From Myxococcus landrumus (GTDB taxonomy: Bacteria; Myxococcota; Myxococcia; Myxococcales; Myxococcaceae): a stretch of 64,000 bases of DNA. The position numbers and the translations under genes are program-made. The notes under the pieces are model-generated. The model saw only the letters and a list, made by a program, of their open reading frames with translations. It made no database searches and had not been told where the DNA came from. Below, piece by piece: positions 9,190 through 17,774 of this stretch (position 1 is the stretch's first letter; each line of letters starts with the position of its first letter). The DNA lies in contig NZ_CP071091.1 of assembly GCF_017301635.1 (NCBI RefSeq), positions 835,001 to 899,000 on the forward strand, read 5' to 3'.

Positions 9190-9204
9190 GTGCTTCGCTC
9201 AGCG

Positions 9205-9486
9205 TCAGCGGCAGTAGGAGATGAGGACCTGCTCGTAGCGGCCCGTCTGCTTGCCGAACTTGTAGAGGTTGCCGTCGCAATCACAGTCCTCGCGGCCCAC
9301 CTCGATGTTGTTCACGTACCAGTAGCGGCTGAAGGAGCGTGTGGAACCACAGGCCCAGAGCAGGGACTGCTCGGTCGACTCGACGACCTCGGACGCCTCG
9401 GCGGAGGACGACTCCTGCGGCGCACCACCACAACCACTCAGGACCAGCGCGACGACACAGGACAGCTTCGCGGACCGCTTGAACAT
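9205..9486 (-). CDS. Small cysteine-containing lipoprotein
   Basis: A protein of 93 residues. The ATG at 9486 gives a clean lipoprotein signal, MFKRSAKLSCVVALVLSGC, and has GGGAG upstream; 12 further in-frame residues lie before it without a better site. The mature part has an acidic Ser/Glu linker (ESSSAEASEVVESTEQSL) and then a short domain with four cysteines (WACGSTRS, EDCDCDGN, SYCR) and many aromatic residues. Short myxobacterial secreted proteins often have this layout. Function is unknown. Confidence 0.65.
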   Translation of the reverse strand: MFKRSAKLSCVVALVLSGCGGAPQESSSAEASEVVESTEQSLLWACGSTRSFSRYWYVNNIEVGREDCDCDGNLYKFGKQTGRYEQVLISYCR

Positions 9487-9561
9487 GGATTGCTCCCGTT
9501 CTCTGAAGAGGGGGGACGGCAAAACATGCTTATCATGAAAGCGAAGCTATCTCGGTGGGTC

Positions 9562-10524
9562 TCAGGGGACGTTTCCGATTTCAGCGCGGAGCTGGGCGAT
9601 GGCCGGTCCGAGCTGCGGGGGCTGCATGGTGCGAGGCACCTCGACGGAGAAGCGCTCGAAGTGCTCGAGCGCCTTGACCTTGTCGTCGCGGCGCAGCGCG
9701 AGGCTGCCGAGGAAGATGAGGGCCTCCTGGGCATCGGGCCAGGTGTTGACCAGCTCGGTCAGCTCGGCCTCGGCGCCTTCCAGGTCACCGCGCGTGGCGC
9801 GCAGGACGCCCCGGTGGACGCGCAGCTCGACGTGGAACGGGTCCACGGCCAGGGCCTTGGCCGTGACGAGCGCGGCCTCCTCGAACTGCTGGCGGCGGAT
9901 GAGCTCGTGGCTGAGCAGGGACGCGGACTCGAGGTCGGAGGGGTTGGCCTCCAGGCGGGCGCGGGCCTCGGTGAGCTCCGCCTCCTCCTGCATCTGCATG
10001 GCGCCTTGCTGTTGCTGCTGGGCGGCGGCGCCCGGGGGCACGCGTCCGGTGGCCTCCTGGCCGTCGGTGCGCGTCTGCTGCTCGGAGACGAGCAGGTAGC
10101 CCAGGCCGCCGAAGAACAAGACGATGCCGGCACCCCAGAGGGCGCCCGAGAGCTGGGGGTTGCGCGCGGACCAGCCGGTGGGGGCGGGGGCCTGGACCTG
10201 ACGCGCGGGGGCGTCCGGGCTGGCGGCCTTGCGCTTCAGGTGCTCGTCCTTGGCGCGCAGGGCACCAGCGGCTTCGCGCTCCAGGCGGGACTTCTCGGCG
10301 GCGTACTGCTCGGCCGCGAGGTTGTGCTTGTCGGCCTCGAGCGTGCGCAGCTGATCGATGAGCGACTGGGCGCGCTGGCTGAGGTCGTCGAGCACTCCGT
10401 CCTTGGGCTCGGGGGCGGCGAGGGAGCCCTTGCGGCGCATGAAGAGGAGCCAGGCCGCGGCGGCGACGAAGGCGATGGCGAGGACGATGATTCCGGGGAG
10501 CCAGTTGGTCGGCTGTGGCTGCAT
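9562..10524 (-). CDS. ccmI: CcmI/CycH-like TPR protein of cytochrome c maturation
   Basis: A protein of 320 residues. It has an N-terminal membrane segment (WLPGIIVLAIAFVAAAAWLLF), a coiled-coil/basic stretch (LIDQLRTLEADKHNLAAEQYAAEKSRLE), a second membrane segment near residues 125-145 and a TPR-like region (LEANPSDLESASLLSHELIRR, TKALAVDPFHVELRVHRGVL). This is the layout of CcmI, which presents apocytochrome to the CcmF/CcmH haem ligation complex in the inner membrane. The start lies 3 bases after the ccmH stop, so the two are one unit. Repeats are diverged, so the symbol rests on layout plus its neighbour. Confidence 0.7.
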   Translation of the reverse strand: MQPQPTNWLPGIIVLAIAFVAAAAWLLFMRRKGSLAAPEPKDGVLDDLSQRAQSLIDQLRTLEADKHNLAAEQYAAEKSRLEREAAGALRAKDEHLKRKAASPDAPARQVQAPAPTGWSARNPQLSGALWGAGIVLFFGGLGYLLVSEQQTRTDGQEATGRVPPGAAAQQQQQGAMQMQEEAELTEARARLEANPSDLESASLLSHELIRRQQFEEAALVTAKALAVDPFHVELRVHRGVLRATRGDLEGAEAELTELVNTWPDAQEALIFLGSLALRRDDKVKALEHFERFSVEVPRTMQPPQLGPAIAQLRAEIGNVP

Positions 10525-10527
10525 GGC

Positions 10528-11031
10528 TTAGCGCTCCAGCTCCCGGCGCACGGCCTGGAGGTAGGGGTCGGCGTCATCCGCCGCGGAGGGGCCCGTGGGA
10601 GGGGCGGAAGGGGTGGCCTGGGCGGCGGCGGGCTCGGTGGGAGGCGCGTGCTGGAGCTGTCGCCAGATGACGAAGCCGCCGACGACGAGGAGGGCGACGG
10701 GGCCCAGCCAGACGAACCAGTTGAAGCCCTCGGCCTTGGGCTCCAGGAGGACCCACTCGCCGTAGCGGGCGACGAAGAACTCGACGACCTCGGGGTCGCT
10801 CTTTCCCTCGGAGACGAGCTCCCGGACCATGTCGAGCTGGGCGCGGGCCATGGAGGACGGGCTGTCGGAGATGGAGAGGCCCTGGCAGACGGCGCAGCGC
10901 AGCGTCTTGCCGAGCTTCTGGACGCGCACCTCCAGCTCCGGGGCGAGCGGGTCGCTCGCGGCCTGCTGGGGCGCGAACTGGCCGGTGACGAGGCCGAAAG
11001 CGAGGGTCAGGGACAGCAGGGCGGCGGTCAT
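10528..11031 (-). CDS. ccmH: Cytochrome c maturation protein CcmH
   Basis: A protein of 167 residues with a signal sequence and the CcmH hallmark LRCAVCQ (Cys46 and Cys49), followed by ISDSPSSMARAQLDMVRELV and the conserved FFVARYGEWVLLEPKAEGFNWFVWLGP leading into a C-terminal membrane segment. CcmH is a thiol oxidoreductase that keeps the CXXCH cysteines of apocytochromes reduced for haem attachment in the periplasm. GGGAG precedes the ATG at 11031. It is about 14.5 kb from ccmG, although these genes usually sit together. Confidence 0.92.
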   Translation of the reverse strand: MTAALLSLTLAFGLVTGQFAPQQAASDPLAPELEVRVQKLGKTLRCAVCQGLSISDSPSSMARAQLDMVRELVSEGKSDPEVVEFFVARYGEWVLLEPKAEGFNWFVWLGPVALLVVGGFVIWRQLQHAPPTEPAAAQATPSAPPTGPSAADDADPYLQAVRRELER

Positions 11032-11213
11032 CGAAACTCCCGGGAGCCGTCCCTACCTAGCGCTACAGGGCCGGTGTTGGACAGCGAAACCTGAGCGCCG
11101 GGCGCCCGCCCCGCCGCCCGGGCTGTAGGTGTTCATCCATCCGTCGCGAAATCGGCCGCTTGCTCGTTCGTGTCGATAGCTGGAGGCGTGACTCCACGAG
11201 GGCGAGGGACCGC

Positions 11214-12683
11214 ATGACGAAGAGGTGGATGTGCGTTCGAGTCGTGTTGGGGCTGGCGCTGGTGCTCGGGGTCTCCCCGGCCCTGGCGGCGGGCAGGAAG
11301 GAGTCGATTGACAAGCTCGCGTCCAAGTACCTCGAGTACGGCCAGTTCAACGGGACGGTGCTCGTCGCGGACGCCCAGGGCGTCATCCTGAAGAAGGCCT
11401 ACGGGATGGCGAACTTCGAGTGGAAGGTTCCCGCCACGCCGGACACGAAGTTCCGCATCGGCTCCATCACCAAGCAGTTCACGTCCATGGTCATCATGCA
11501 ACTGGTGGCCGAGGGCAAGCTCCGGCTGGAGGACCCGCTGGGCAAGCTGCTCCCCGAGTACCGCCAGGACACGGGCGCTCGCGTCACGCTGACGCACCTG
11601 CTGAACCACACCTCGGGCATCCCGAGCTTCACCAAACACCCCGACTTCGGCGCGAAGGTCTCGCGCAATCCCTTCACTTCCGCGGAGCTCATCAAGCAGT
11701 ACCTCAGCGGCGACCTCGAGTTCGAGCCGGGGACGAAGTACGCCTACAACAACTCGGGTTACTACTTGCTGGGCGCCATCATCGAGCGGGTGACGGGCAA
11801 GTCGTATGCGCAAGCGCTCCAGGAGCGCATCTTCGACCCGGTGGGGATGAAGAGCACGGGCTACGACGTGAGCGCGGAGGTGGTTGCGAAGCGCGCGAGC
11901 GGCTACGAGTCCACTCCCGAGGGGATTCGCAACGCACCCTTCATCGACATGGGCATTCCGTCCGCGGCCGGGGCGCTGTACTCGACGGTGGAGGACCTCT
12001 ACCTGTGGGACCGGGCGCTCTTCACGGACAAGCTGCTGTCGCCCGAGCACAAGCAGCGGATGTTCACCCCGGGCCTGTCCGGTTACGCGTTTGGATGGCA
12101 GCACCACGATTTGAAGCTGGATGATGGCAAGACGGGCATCAAGCTCCTGGGACATGGAGGGGGAATCGAAGGGTTCACCACCCTCATCCTGCGCGTGCCG
12201 GAGACGAAGGAGGTCGTCATCCTCCTGGCGAACAACTCCCGGTCCAACGTGGACGGGTTGGCGACCGGCATCTGGAGCATCCTCCGGGGCGTCCAGCCGA
12301 CGCCCGTCCGCAGGTCCATCACCGAGCCCATGGTCGCGGCGCTCGCGAAGGGAACCATCGGCGACGCCATCACCACATACCGCACCCTCAAGGCGCAGAA
12401 GCCGGACGAGTACAAGCTCTCGCCGGGCGAGCTGAACAGCTTCGGCTATCAGCTCCTGAGGAAGAAGCAGCTCGAGGACGCCATCGAGATCTTCAAGCTC
12501 AACGTGGAGATGTTCCCCCGGGATGGGAACGTGCACGACAGCCTGGGCGAGGCGTATCTGGCCAGAGGGGACAAGGCGCTGGCCATCGAGAGCTATCGCC
12601 GCTCGTTGGAGTTCGACCCGGGCAACTCCAACGCGGTGCGAGTCCTCAAGGAGCTCGAGCAGCCCGCGCCCAAGGCGCCTTGA
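11214..12683 (+). CDS. Class C beta-lactamase-fold serine hydrolase with C-terminal TPR tail (copy 1)
   Basis: A protein of 489 residues starting at ATG 11214 (GAGGGA upstream). A signal peptide (VLGLALVLGVSPALAA) sends it to the periplasm. The serine beta-lactamase/DD-peptidase motifs are in place: S84-I-T-K87 (SxxK), Y178-N-N180 (YxN) and a HGGGIEG loop near residue 320 in place of KTG. The last 90 residues look like TPR units (ALAKGTIGDAITTYRTLKAQKPD, IFKLNVEMFPRDGNVHDSLGEAYL). Such proteins hydrolyse esters or peptides; true beta-lactamase activity is uncertain. It is nearly collinear with the next gene, which has the same length and motif positions, so this is a tandem duplication. Confidence 0.88.
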   Translation: MTKRWMCVRVVLGLALVLGVSPALAAGRKESIDKLASKYLEYGQFNGTVLVADAQGVILKKAYGMANFEWKVPATPDTKFRIGSITKQFTSMVIMQLVAEGKLRLEDPLGKLLPEYRQDTGARVTLTHLLNHTSGIPSFTKHPDFGAKVSRNPFTSAELIKQYLSGDLEFEPGTKYAYNNSGYYLLGAIIERVTGKSYAQALQERIFDPVGMKSTGYDVSAEVVAKRASGYESTPEGIRNAPFIDMGIPSAAGALYSTVEDLYLWDRALFTDKLLSPEHKQRMFTPGLSGYAFGWQHHDLKLDDGKTGIKLLGHGGGIEGFTTLILRVPETKEVVILLANNSRSNVDGLATGIWSILRGVQPTPVRRSITEPMVAALAKGTIGDAITTYRTLKAQKPDEYKLSPGELNSFGYQLLRKKQLEDAIEIFKLNVEMFPRDGNVHDSLGEAYLARGDKALAIESYRRSLEFDPGNSNAVRVLKELEQPAPKAP

Positions 12684-12761
12684 GCCACCGCGCGCAATCG
12701 AGAGCGCCCCCTGTTCGTGTCGGTATCCTGACGCAGGGACTCCGAGAGGGAGAGGGGCCAC

Positions 12762-14231
12762 ATGATGCAGCGGTGGATGCGCGTTCGAGTCGTGGTGGGG
12801 CTGGCGCTGGTGCTCGGGGTCTCCCCAGCGCTGGCGGCGAGCAAGAAGGAGTCTATCGAGAAGCTCGCCGCCAGGTATCACGAGTACCGCCAGTTCAACG
12901 GGGCGGTGCTCGTCGCGGATGAGAAGGGCATCGTCCTGAAGAAGGCCTACGGCCTCGCGAACTTCGAGTGGCAGGTGCCAGTCGCTCCGGACACGAAGTT
13001 CCGCATCGCCTCCGTCTCCAAGCAGTTCACGTCCATGGTCATCATGCAGCTGGTGGCCGAGGGGAAGCTGGGGCTGGAGGACACGCTGGGCAAGCTCCTG
13101 CCGGACTACCGCCAGGACACGGGGGCGCGCATCACGCTGACGCACCTGCTGAACCACACCTCGGGCATCCCGAACTTCACGTCGCATCCGGACTTCGGGC
13201 CGAAGGCCGCGCGCAATCCCATTCCCGCCGCCGAGTTCATCCCGCAGTTCGCCAGTGGCGACCTCGAGTTCGAGCCGGGGACGAAGTACGCCTACAGCAA
13301 CTCGGGCTACTACCTGCTGGGCCGCATCATCGAGCGGGTGACGGGCAAGGCGTATGCGCAGGCGGTCAAGGAGCGCATCCTCGACCCGGTGGGAATGAAG
13401 AACTCGGGCTACGACGTGAGCGCGGAGGTGCTCCCGAAGCGCGCGAGCGGTTACTCCGCCGTGCCTGAAGGTGTCATCAATGCGGCCTACATCGAGATGA
13501 CCCATCCGTTCGCCGCGGGTGGGCTGTACTCGACGGTGGAGGACCTGTACCTGTGGGACCGGGCGCTCCAGGGAGACACGCTGCTGTCGGCGGAGCTCAA
13601 GCAGCGAATGTTCACCCCGGCCCTTCAGGGCTACGCGTTCGGCTGGGAGGTGCAGCCGGTCAAGCTGGATGACGGAAAGACGGAGGTCGTCCTCCAGAGC
13701 CATCGCGGAGGTATCGAGGGGTTCTCCACCATCATCTCCCGTTCGCCGGACAAGAAGCTGGCCGTCATCGTCTTGTCGAACGTCCGGGGCTCCAACGTGC
13801 AGGGGCTGTCGTCCGGCATCCTGAGCATCCTGTACGGCGTCAAGCCGCAGGCCCCGCGCCGCTCCATCGCCGAGGCCGTGATGACGGCGCTCTCGAAGGG
13901 CACCGTCGCCGAGGCTGTCACCACGTACCGCACGCTCAAGGCGAAGAAGCCGGATGAGTACAGGTTCAACCCCGGTGAGCTGAACAGGCTCGGCTACCAG
14001 CTCCTGAAGGGAGGTCGTGTCACCGACGCCATCGAGCTCTTCAAGCTCAACGTGGAGATGTATCCCCAGGATGGCAATGTGCACGACAGCCTCGGTGAGG
14101 CGTACCTCACGCGAGGAGACAAGGTGCTCGCCGCGGAGAGCTATCGCCGCGCGCTGGAGTTGGATCCGAAGAACACTGGTGCCGCGAAGGTCCTCGAGGA
14201 GCTTGGGCCTCTTGTGCCCAAGGCTCCCTGA
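12762..14231 (+). CDS. Class C beta-lactamase-fold serine hydrolase with C-terminal TPR tail (copy 2)
   Basis: A protein of exactly 489 residues, the same length as the upstream copy. It has a near-identical signal peptide, S84-V-S-K87 as SxxK, YSN as the YxN motif and HRGGIEG as the third motif. The C-terminal TPR tail is also kept (VEMYPQDGNVHDSLGEAYL). The leader resembles that of copy 1 (CTGTTCGTGTCGGTA before the gene compared with GTTCGTGTCGATA), so the duplication included the upstream region. GAGAGGGAGAGGGG precedes two adjacent ATGs at 12762 and 12765. It is convergent with the next gene, 13 bases away. Confidence 0.88.
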   Translation: MMQRWMRVRVVVGLALVLGVSPALAASKKESIEKLAARYHEYRQFNGAVLVADEKGIVLKKAYGLANFEWQVPVAPDTKFRIASVSKQFTSMVIMQLVAEGKLGLEDTLGKLLPDYRQDTGARITLTHLLNHTSGIPNFTSHPDFGPKAARNPIPAAEFIPQFASGDLEFEPGTKYAYSNSGYYLLGRIIERVTGKAYAQAVKERILDPVGMKNSGYDVSAEVLPKRASGYSAVPEGVINAAYIEMTHPFAAGGLYSTVEDLYLWDRALQGDTLLSAELKQRMFTPALQGYAFGWEVQPVKLDDGKTEVVLQSHRGGIEGFSTIISRSPDKKLAVIVLSNVRGSNVQGLSSGILSILYGVKPQAPRRSIAEAVMTALSKGTVAEAVTTYRTLKAKKPDEYRFNPGELNRLGYQLLKGGRVTDAIELFKLNVEMYPQDGNVHDSLGEAYLTRGDKVLAAESYRRALELDPKNTGAAKVLEELGPLVPKAP

Positions 14232-14244
14232 GGAACGGTGTCGC

Positions 14245-15447
14245 TCACCCGGCGAGGTCTTTTCCGAGCTCGAAGGGAGAAGGCTTCAGTTTCTCCACCT
14301 GGCCAATCAGTCCGTCGAAGAGCGTGCCGAGCTGCTGCTGGGTCGATTCGATCTTCCGCTTGAGCGCGGGGTCCAACGCCCCGGCCTTGCTCAGCGCGGT
14401 CACCGTCTCGGAGTCGAAGCAGGACTTGCGAAGGGTCTCCAGCGCGGCGACGGTGTCTCGGACCGCAGCCGCGCGCTGGGTCGCGCTGCTCTTGGGGTTG
14501 TCGACCACGTTGCTCAGGTGGCTCCACTGGTCCCGCAGGCCCTGGAGGGCCTGGCCGAACTGGCCGGCGTTCGCGTCGGTCTCGTTCGGGTTGAACTTCT
14601 TCTTCGAGCCCTTCGACAACACGGTCTTGTCACCCACGATGTCGAAGGCGCCAGTGCTCTCGAGCCGCTTCAGGCCCGCGTTGAAGGTGTCCAGGGCCTT
14701 GGCGAGGAAGGGATGGTTCTTGGGGGCCTCGAGCCCGAGCTTCTTCAGCCCTGAGTTGAAGACGTGGTCTCCTTGCTTGTAGCCGCCTTTCCCGCCGGTC
14801 CAAGGCTTGCCGCCAGTTTCTTTCGGCTGGGTGCGAGGCGGCTCCGCGCCGGCCATGACGGGACGAGGCACCGCCTTCTCGACAATCTCCGTCAGCTTGC
14901 CGACCACGGTGTCCAGCGCCTTGCGCAGGGGCTCGAGGTACTTGGCGACCGTCGGGTTCTGCGAGAGCTTCTTGAAGAAGCCTTCCATATCCGCGGACTT
15001 GAGCCCATCCAGGGCCTTCTTGGCGGCGCCAGCGTCAGCGGCCTTGAGCGCGTACTTCGCCCCCTTGCCGACGGTGTCTCCCACGACGGGGACGAGCGAG
15101 AGCAGTGAGAGCCCGGCCTCCAGGTAGTTGCCGCGTGCGGCGGATACGCCCGCGTTCGCGATGTCGGCGATCTCTCCAACGCCCGGAATGAACCCGATGA
15201 CATCGAGCCCGGTCTGGAGGCCGTCCAGGATGTCGCCGCCCGAGAGCGAGTCGCTCCCCGGAGGAGGGGGCTTGGGGGAGGGGCCTGGCGTGGGCGAAGG
15301 CGTGAAGGTGTCCACGGGCTGCTGCCCCGTGCTGGGGGGCGCCTTGGGCGGCGCGGTGTTCTGCCCCGTCTCGGGGGTCGGCTTGACGGGGGGCGGGTTG
15401 GGCTTGGGCGTGGGAGTGGGGGGATTGCGGGCCTTCGAGACGGACAT
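14245..15447 (-). CDS. Pre-toxin-like protein with Pro-rich N-terminus
   Basis: A protein of 400 residues; AAGGAG precedes the ATG at 15447. The first 70 residues are a Pro/Thr/Lys-rich disordered stretch without a signal peptide. Residues about 70-130 contain the glycine-hydrophobic helix pair typical of pre-toxin modules in polymorphic toxins (GLDVIGFIPGVGEIADIANA, LSLLSLVPVVGDTVGKGAK). The remaining 270 residues are mostly helical, with a charged segment (LSKGSKKKFNPNETDANAG); no known toxin active site was seen. It may be a secreted effector that needs a non-Sec route. No immunity gene is recognisable; the divergent neighbour is a broken gene. Identification rests on the pre-toxin-like stretch only. 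Confidence 0.5.
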   Translation of the reverse strand: MSVSKARNPPTPTPKPNPPPVKPTPETGQNTAPPKAPPSTGQQPVDTFTPSPTPGPSPKPPPPGSDSLSGGDILDGLQTGLDVIGFIPGVGEIADIANAGVSAARGNYLEAGLSLLSLVPVVGDTVGKGAKYALKAADAGAAKKALDGLKSADMEGFFKKLSQNPTVAKYLEPLRKALDTVVGKLTEIVEKAVPRPVMAGAEPPRTQPKETGGKPWTGGKGGYKQGDHVFNSGLKKLGLEAPKNHPFLAKALDTFNAGLKRLESTGAFDIVGDKTVLSKGSKKKFNPNETDANAGQFGQALQGLRDQWSHLSNVVDNPKSSATQRAAAVRDTVAALETLRKSCFDSETVTALSKAGALDPALKRKIESTQQQLGTLFDGLIGQVEKLKPSPFELGKDLAG

Positions 15448-15531
15448 CTTCGGCTCCTTCGGATCCTGTGCGCCTGCGAACGGGCGGACGCTGTTTTCCG
15501 ACTCCTACGCGGAAGTGTGGGGGGTGGTTAC

Positions 15532-17665
15532 ATGGCCATCGCGTTTGCCGTCCTGGTCAAGACCGGACAGTCCCCTGGCCTGGGCTTCGCCAATTGCTGC
15601 GGACATCCTCCGGTTCAGCAAGGCGCTGAGTACCACAATCGAGTCGGTGGCGAAGTTACGCGGAGCGCTCCGTCAAGATCGCCGAGAAGGCCGCGGGCAT
15701 CCTGGGCCTGGGCGCAAAGGGCTTCAAGATTGTCAGCGCTAGCATCTTCTCGTTCCAGATCATCAGCGCGGTCTTCGACCTCATCTCGATTCTCCGCAAG
15801 CCCGCGGAGCCGCCCATCGAGCAGATCATCCTCATGGAGATTCGCAAGCTCCATCGGTTCGTCGTGGAGATGCAGGGGAGACTGTTCTCCCGCTTCGACC
15901 GGGTGGACCGGAAGCTGAATGACATCCACCGTGACCTGCAGGCGCGGTTCGCCCTGGTGGACTGGGAACTGGGCCGGGTGAACCAGAACGTGGAGGAACT
16001 CCAGGAGTCACTGCATGCGCTTCAAGTGGGTCTGAATCGCGTGGACCAGAGCATGTATGAGTACTTCACCGACACGAAGAACGACTCGTTCGAGCTGTCG
16101 GCCTGGACCTACCTGGGCTGGAATTCACGCCATCCCACGCCCATGCGCTACACGGAGGAGTTCATCCCCGCGGAGAGCCAGTTCTCCCTGTGGGGCGCGG
16201 TGGAGGCTCATCGCTCCACCATTCTCGCGGGCATCAACGACCGAGGCTCCAACCCGAACATCAGCCCCGCGGATGAGCTCTCCATCCACAAGCTCTCCTA
16301 CAACATCAACTCCCTGCGCGAGTTCCCCGTACAGCTGGGGCTCAACATGCTCCACGGCGACCGGATCTCCAGCCCGAAGGACTGGATGACGGGCTCGGAG
16401 GCGTACGCGCAGCTCTTCGAGGAACAAGCCACCTTGGGGACGACGATGCTCTCCACTCGCCACGGAGACCTCATCACCCAGGGGACTCGGCTCGACACGG
16501 CGCTGCGCAACATCGGCAAGCCGCTGTTCGGCAAGATTCATGAGCGCTACCTGCTGGACTGGAACATGTTGAAGACGCTCATCGAGCAGTCGGCATCCAA
16601 CTGGCGGACGGACCCTACACGTGGCCTTCAGGGCGTCGACATCTGGGGGACACCGGATCAGACCCCGGCTTCACATGTCTTGAATCGAGGCACCATCAGC
16701 ATCTTCCCCTGTGACGGCGGACAGTGGGGCGACTACAACGGTGACGGTGCTCAGGACGAGCTTCTCGCAGACCCCGCCCGATTGAACCATCCGGAGTTGC
16801 GTCCGCTCCTCATGGGCGACGACCTGAATGTCGACGGTGCGGAGATGGACGTTTGTGGGAAGGGGCGTTGGAGCCTCTACTCGGGACGTCCCGTGGGGCT
16901 CGGTGGCTATTACGAGCACAACTACCGATTGGTCTCCACGGTGTATGTCCGCTACACCTATCGAGACCCTACGTGGGGGGCGGTCAAGTCCGAGAACGTG
17001 GTTTCCCTGAGCTTTTCGGGGGGCACGAGTTCCGCGTGATGATTCACAGAGACGATGTCTCGTCCTACAACCCCAACTGGGACTACAGCCCTCAGGAGTA
17101 CATGGCGAAGAAGTGGAGCACGGTCTCTCAGAACCAGCAGGTCATCAGCTACTTCCTGTCGCCCGCCCTGAATACCACCGTCAGCACCCGGGTGAAGACC
17201 GCTTTGAAGGATCAGCAGCGTCAGTTCTATGGCTCCATCGCGGCGCGGATGGAGCAGGCGGGTGACGCGCTGCAGGTTCAAGGGAAGCGACTGACGGGGA
17301 CGCGGCTGCTGTGGCAGGCCTATGCGGCGCTTGCGTTGCCTCTGTCCGTGGACCACGACGAGCATCTGCGCGGAATGCTGTATGGCGAAGACGCCATCCT
17401 GTCGGGCTATGACACCTTGCAGGACGTGGAAGTCACCCCGGTGTTGAATGACGTGCAGGACATGTATGCGATGTTTGGTGCCGCCGCCGCGCCTCCGGCG
17501 AACAACATCCTCCAGGACCTGGCTCCGGTGGTGACGGCACGGGCCGACAAGCTGAAGGCAGTCATTGATGCGTCCTTGGATGCCCAGGCAGCGGCGGGAG
17601 GCCCCGAGGCGAGCGCCTGGGTGGAGCCGACGTTGCTGCGGCTGCGGCTCGGCGTTCCGAACTGA
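15532..17665 (+). pseudogene. Large unknown coiled-coil protein gene broken by three single-base frameshifts
   Basis: Coding sense runs through three frames in turn. From ATG 15532 it reads MAIAFAVLVKTGQSPGL; after a likely extra G in the GGG at 15582-15584 it continues as SPIAADILRFSKALSTTIES; after a likely extra T at 15656-15657 it continues as YAERSVKIAEKAAGILG; and after a likely missing G in the G run at 17018-17023 the frame ending at 17039 resumes as GHEFRVMIHRDDVSSYNP up to the stop at 17665. Restored, the protein would be about 710 residues, with helical hydrophobic segments near residue 60, a long coiled coil (residues about 90-170) and a Trp/Tyr-rich middle. The longest intact piece is 15834-17039. 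No family was recognised. Either a dying gene or sequence errors at short homopolymers. Confidence 0.65.
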
Positions 17666-17687
17666 GGGCGTTGAGATGAAGTGATGC

Positions 17688-17717
17688 GAGCCGCGGGGGT
17701 GGATGCCTCCGCGGCTC
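17688..17717. terminator. Stem-loop between convergent genes
   Basis: GAGCCGCGG pairs perfectly with CCGCGGCTC around a 12-base loop. It lies between the end of the frameshifted gene (17665) and the end of the convergent receptor gene (17775), so it may terminate both. Confidence 0.5.
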
Positions 17718-17774
17718 GTGTCGTTTCGGAGGCGGGAAGACCTGGGTCACCCCCGCTATCCCATGCGTGTCGTC

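Noticed and set aside
11133..14084. 983-residue open frame antisense to both serine hydrolase genes
   Set aside because: It exists because of the codon bias of the duplicated genes on the other strand; the translation is His/Arg/Leu-rich with no domain and no ribosome site.
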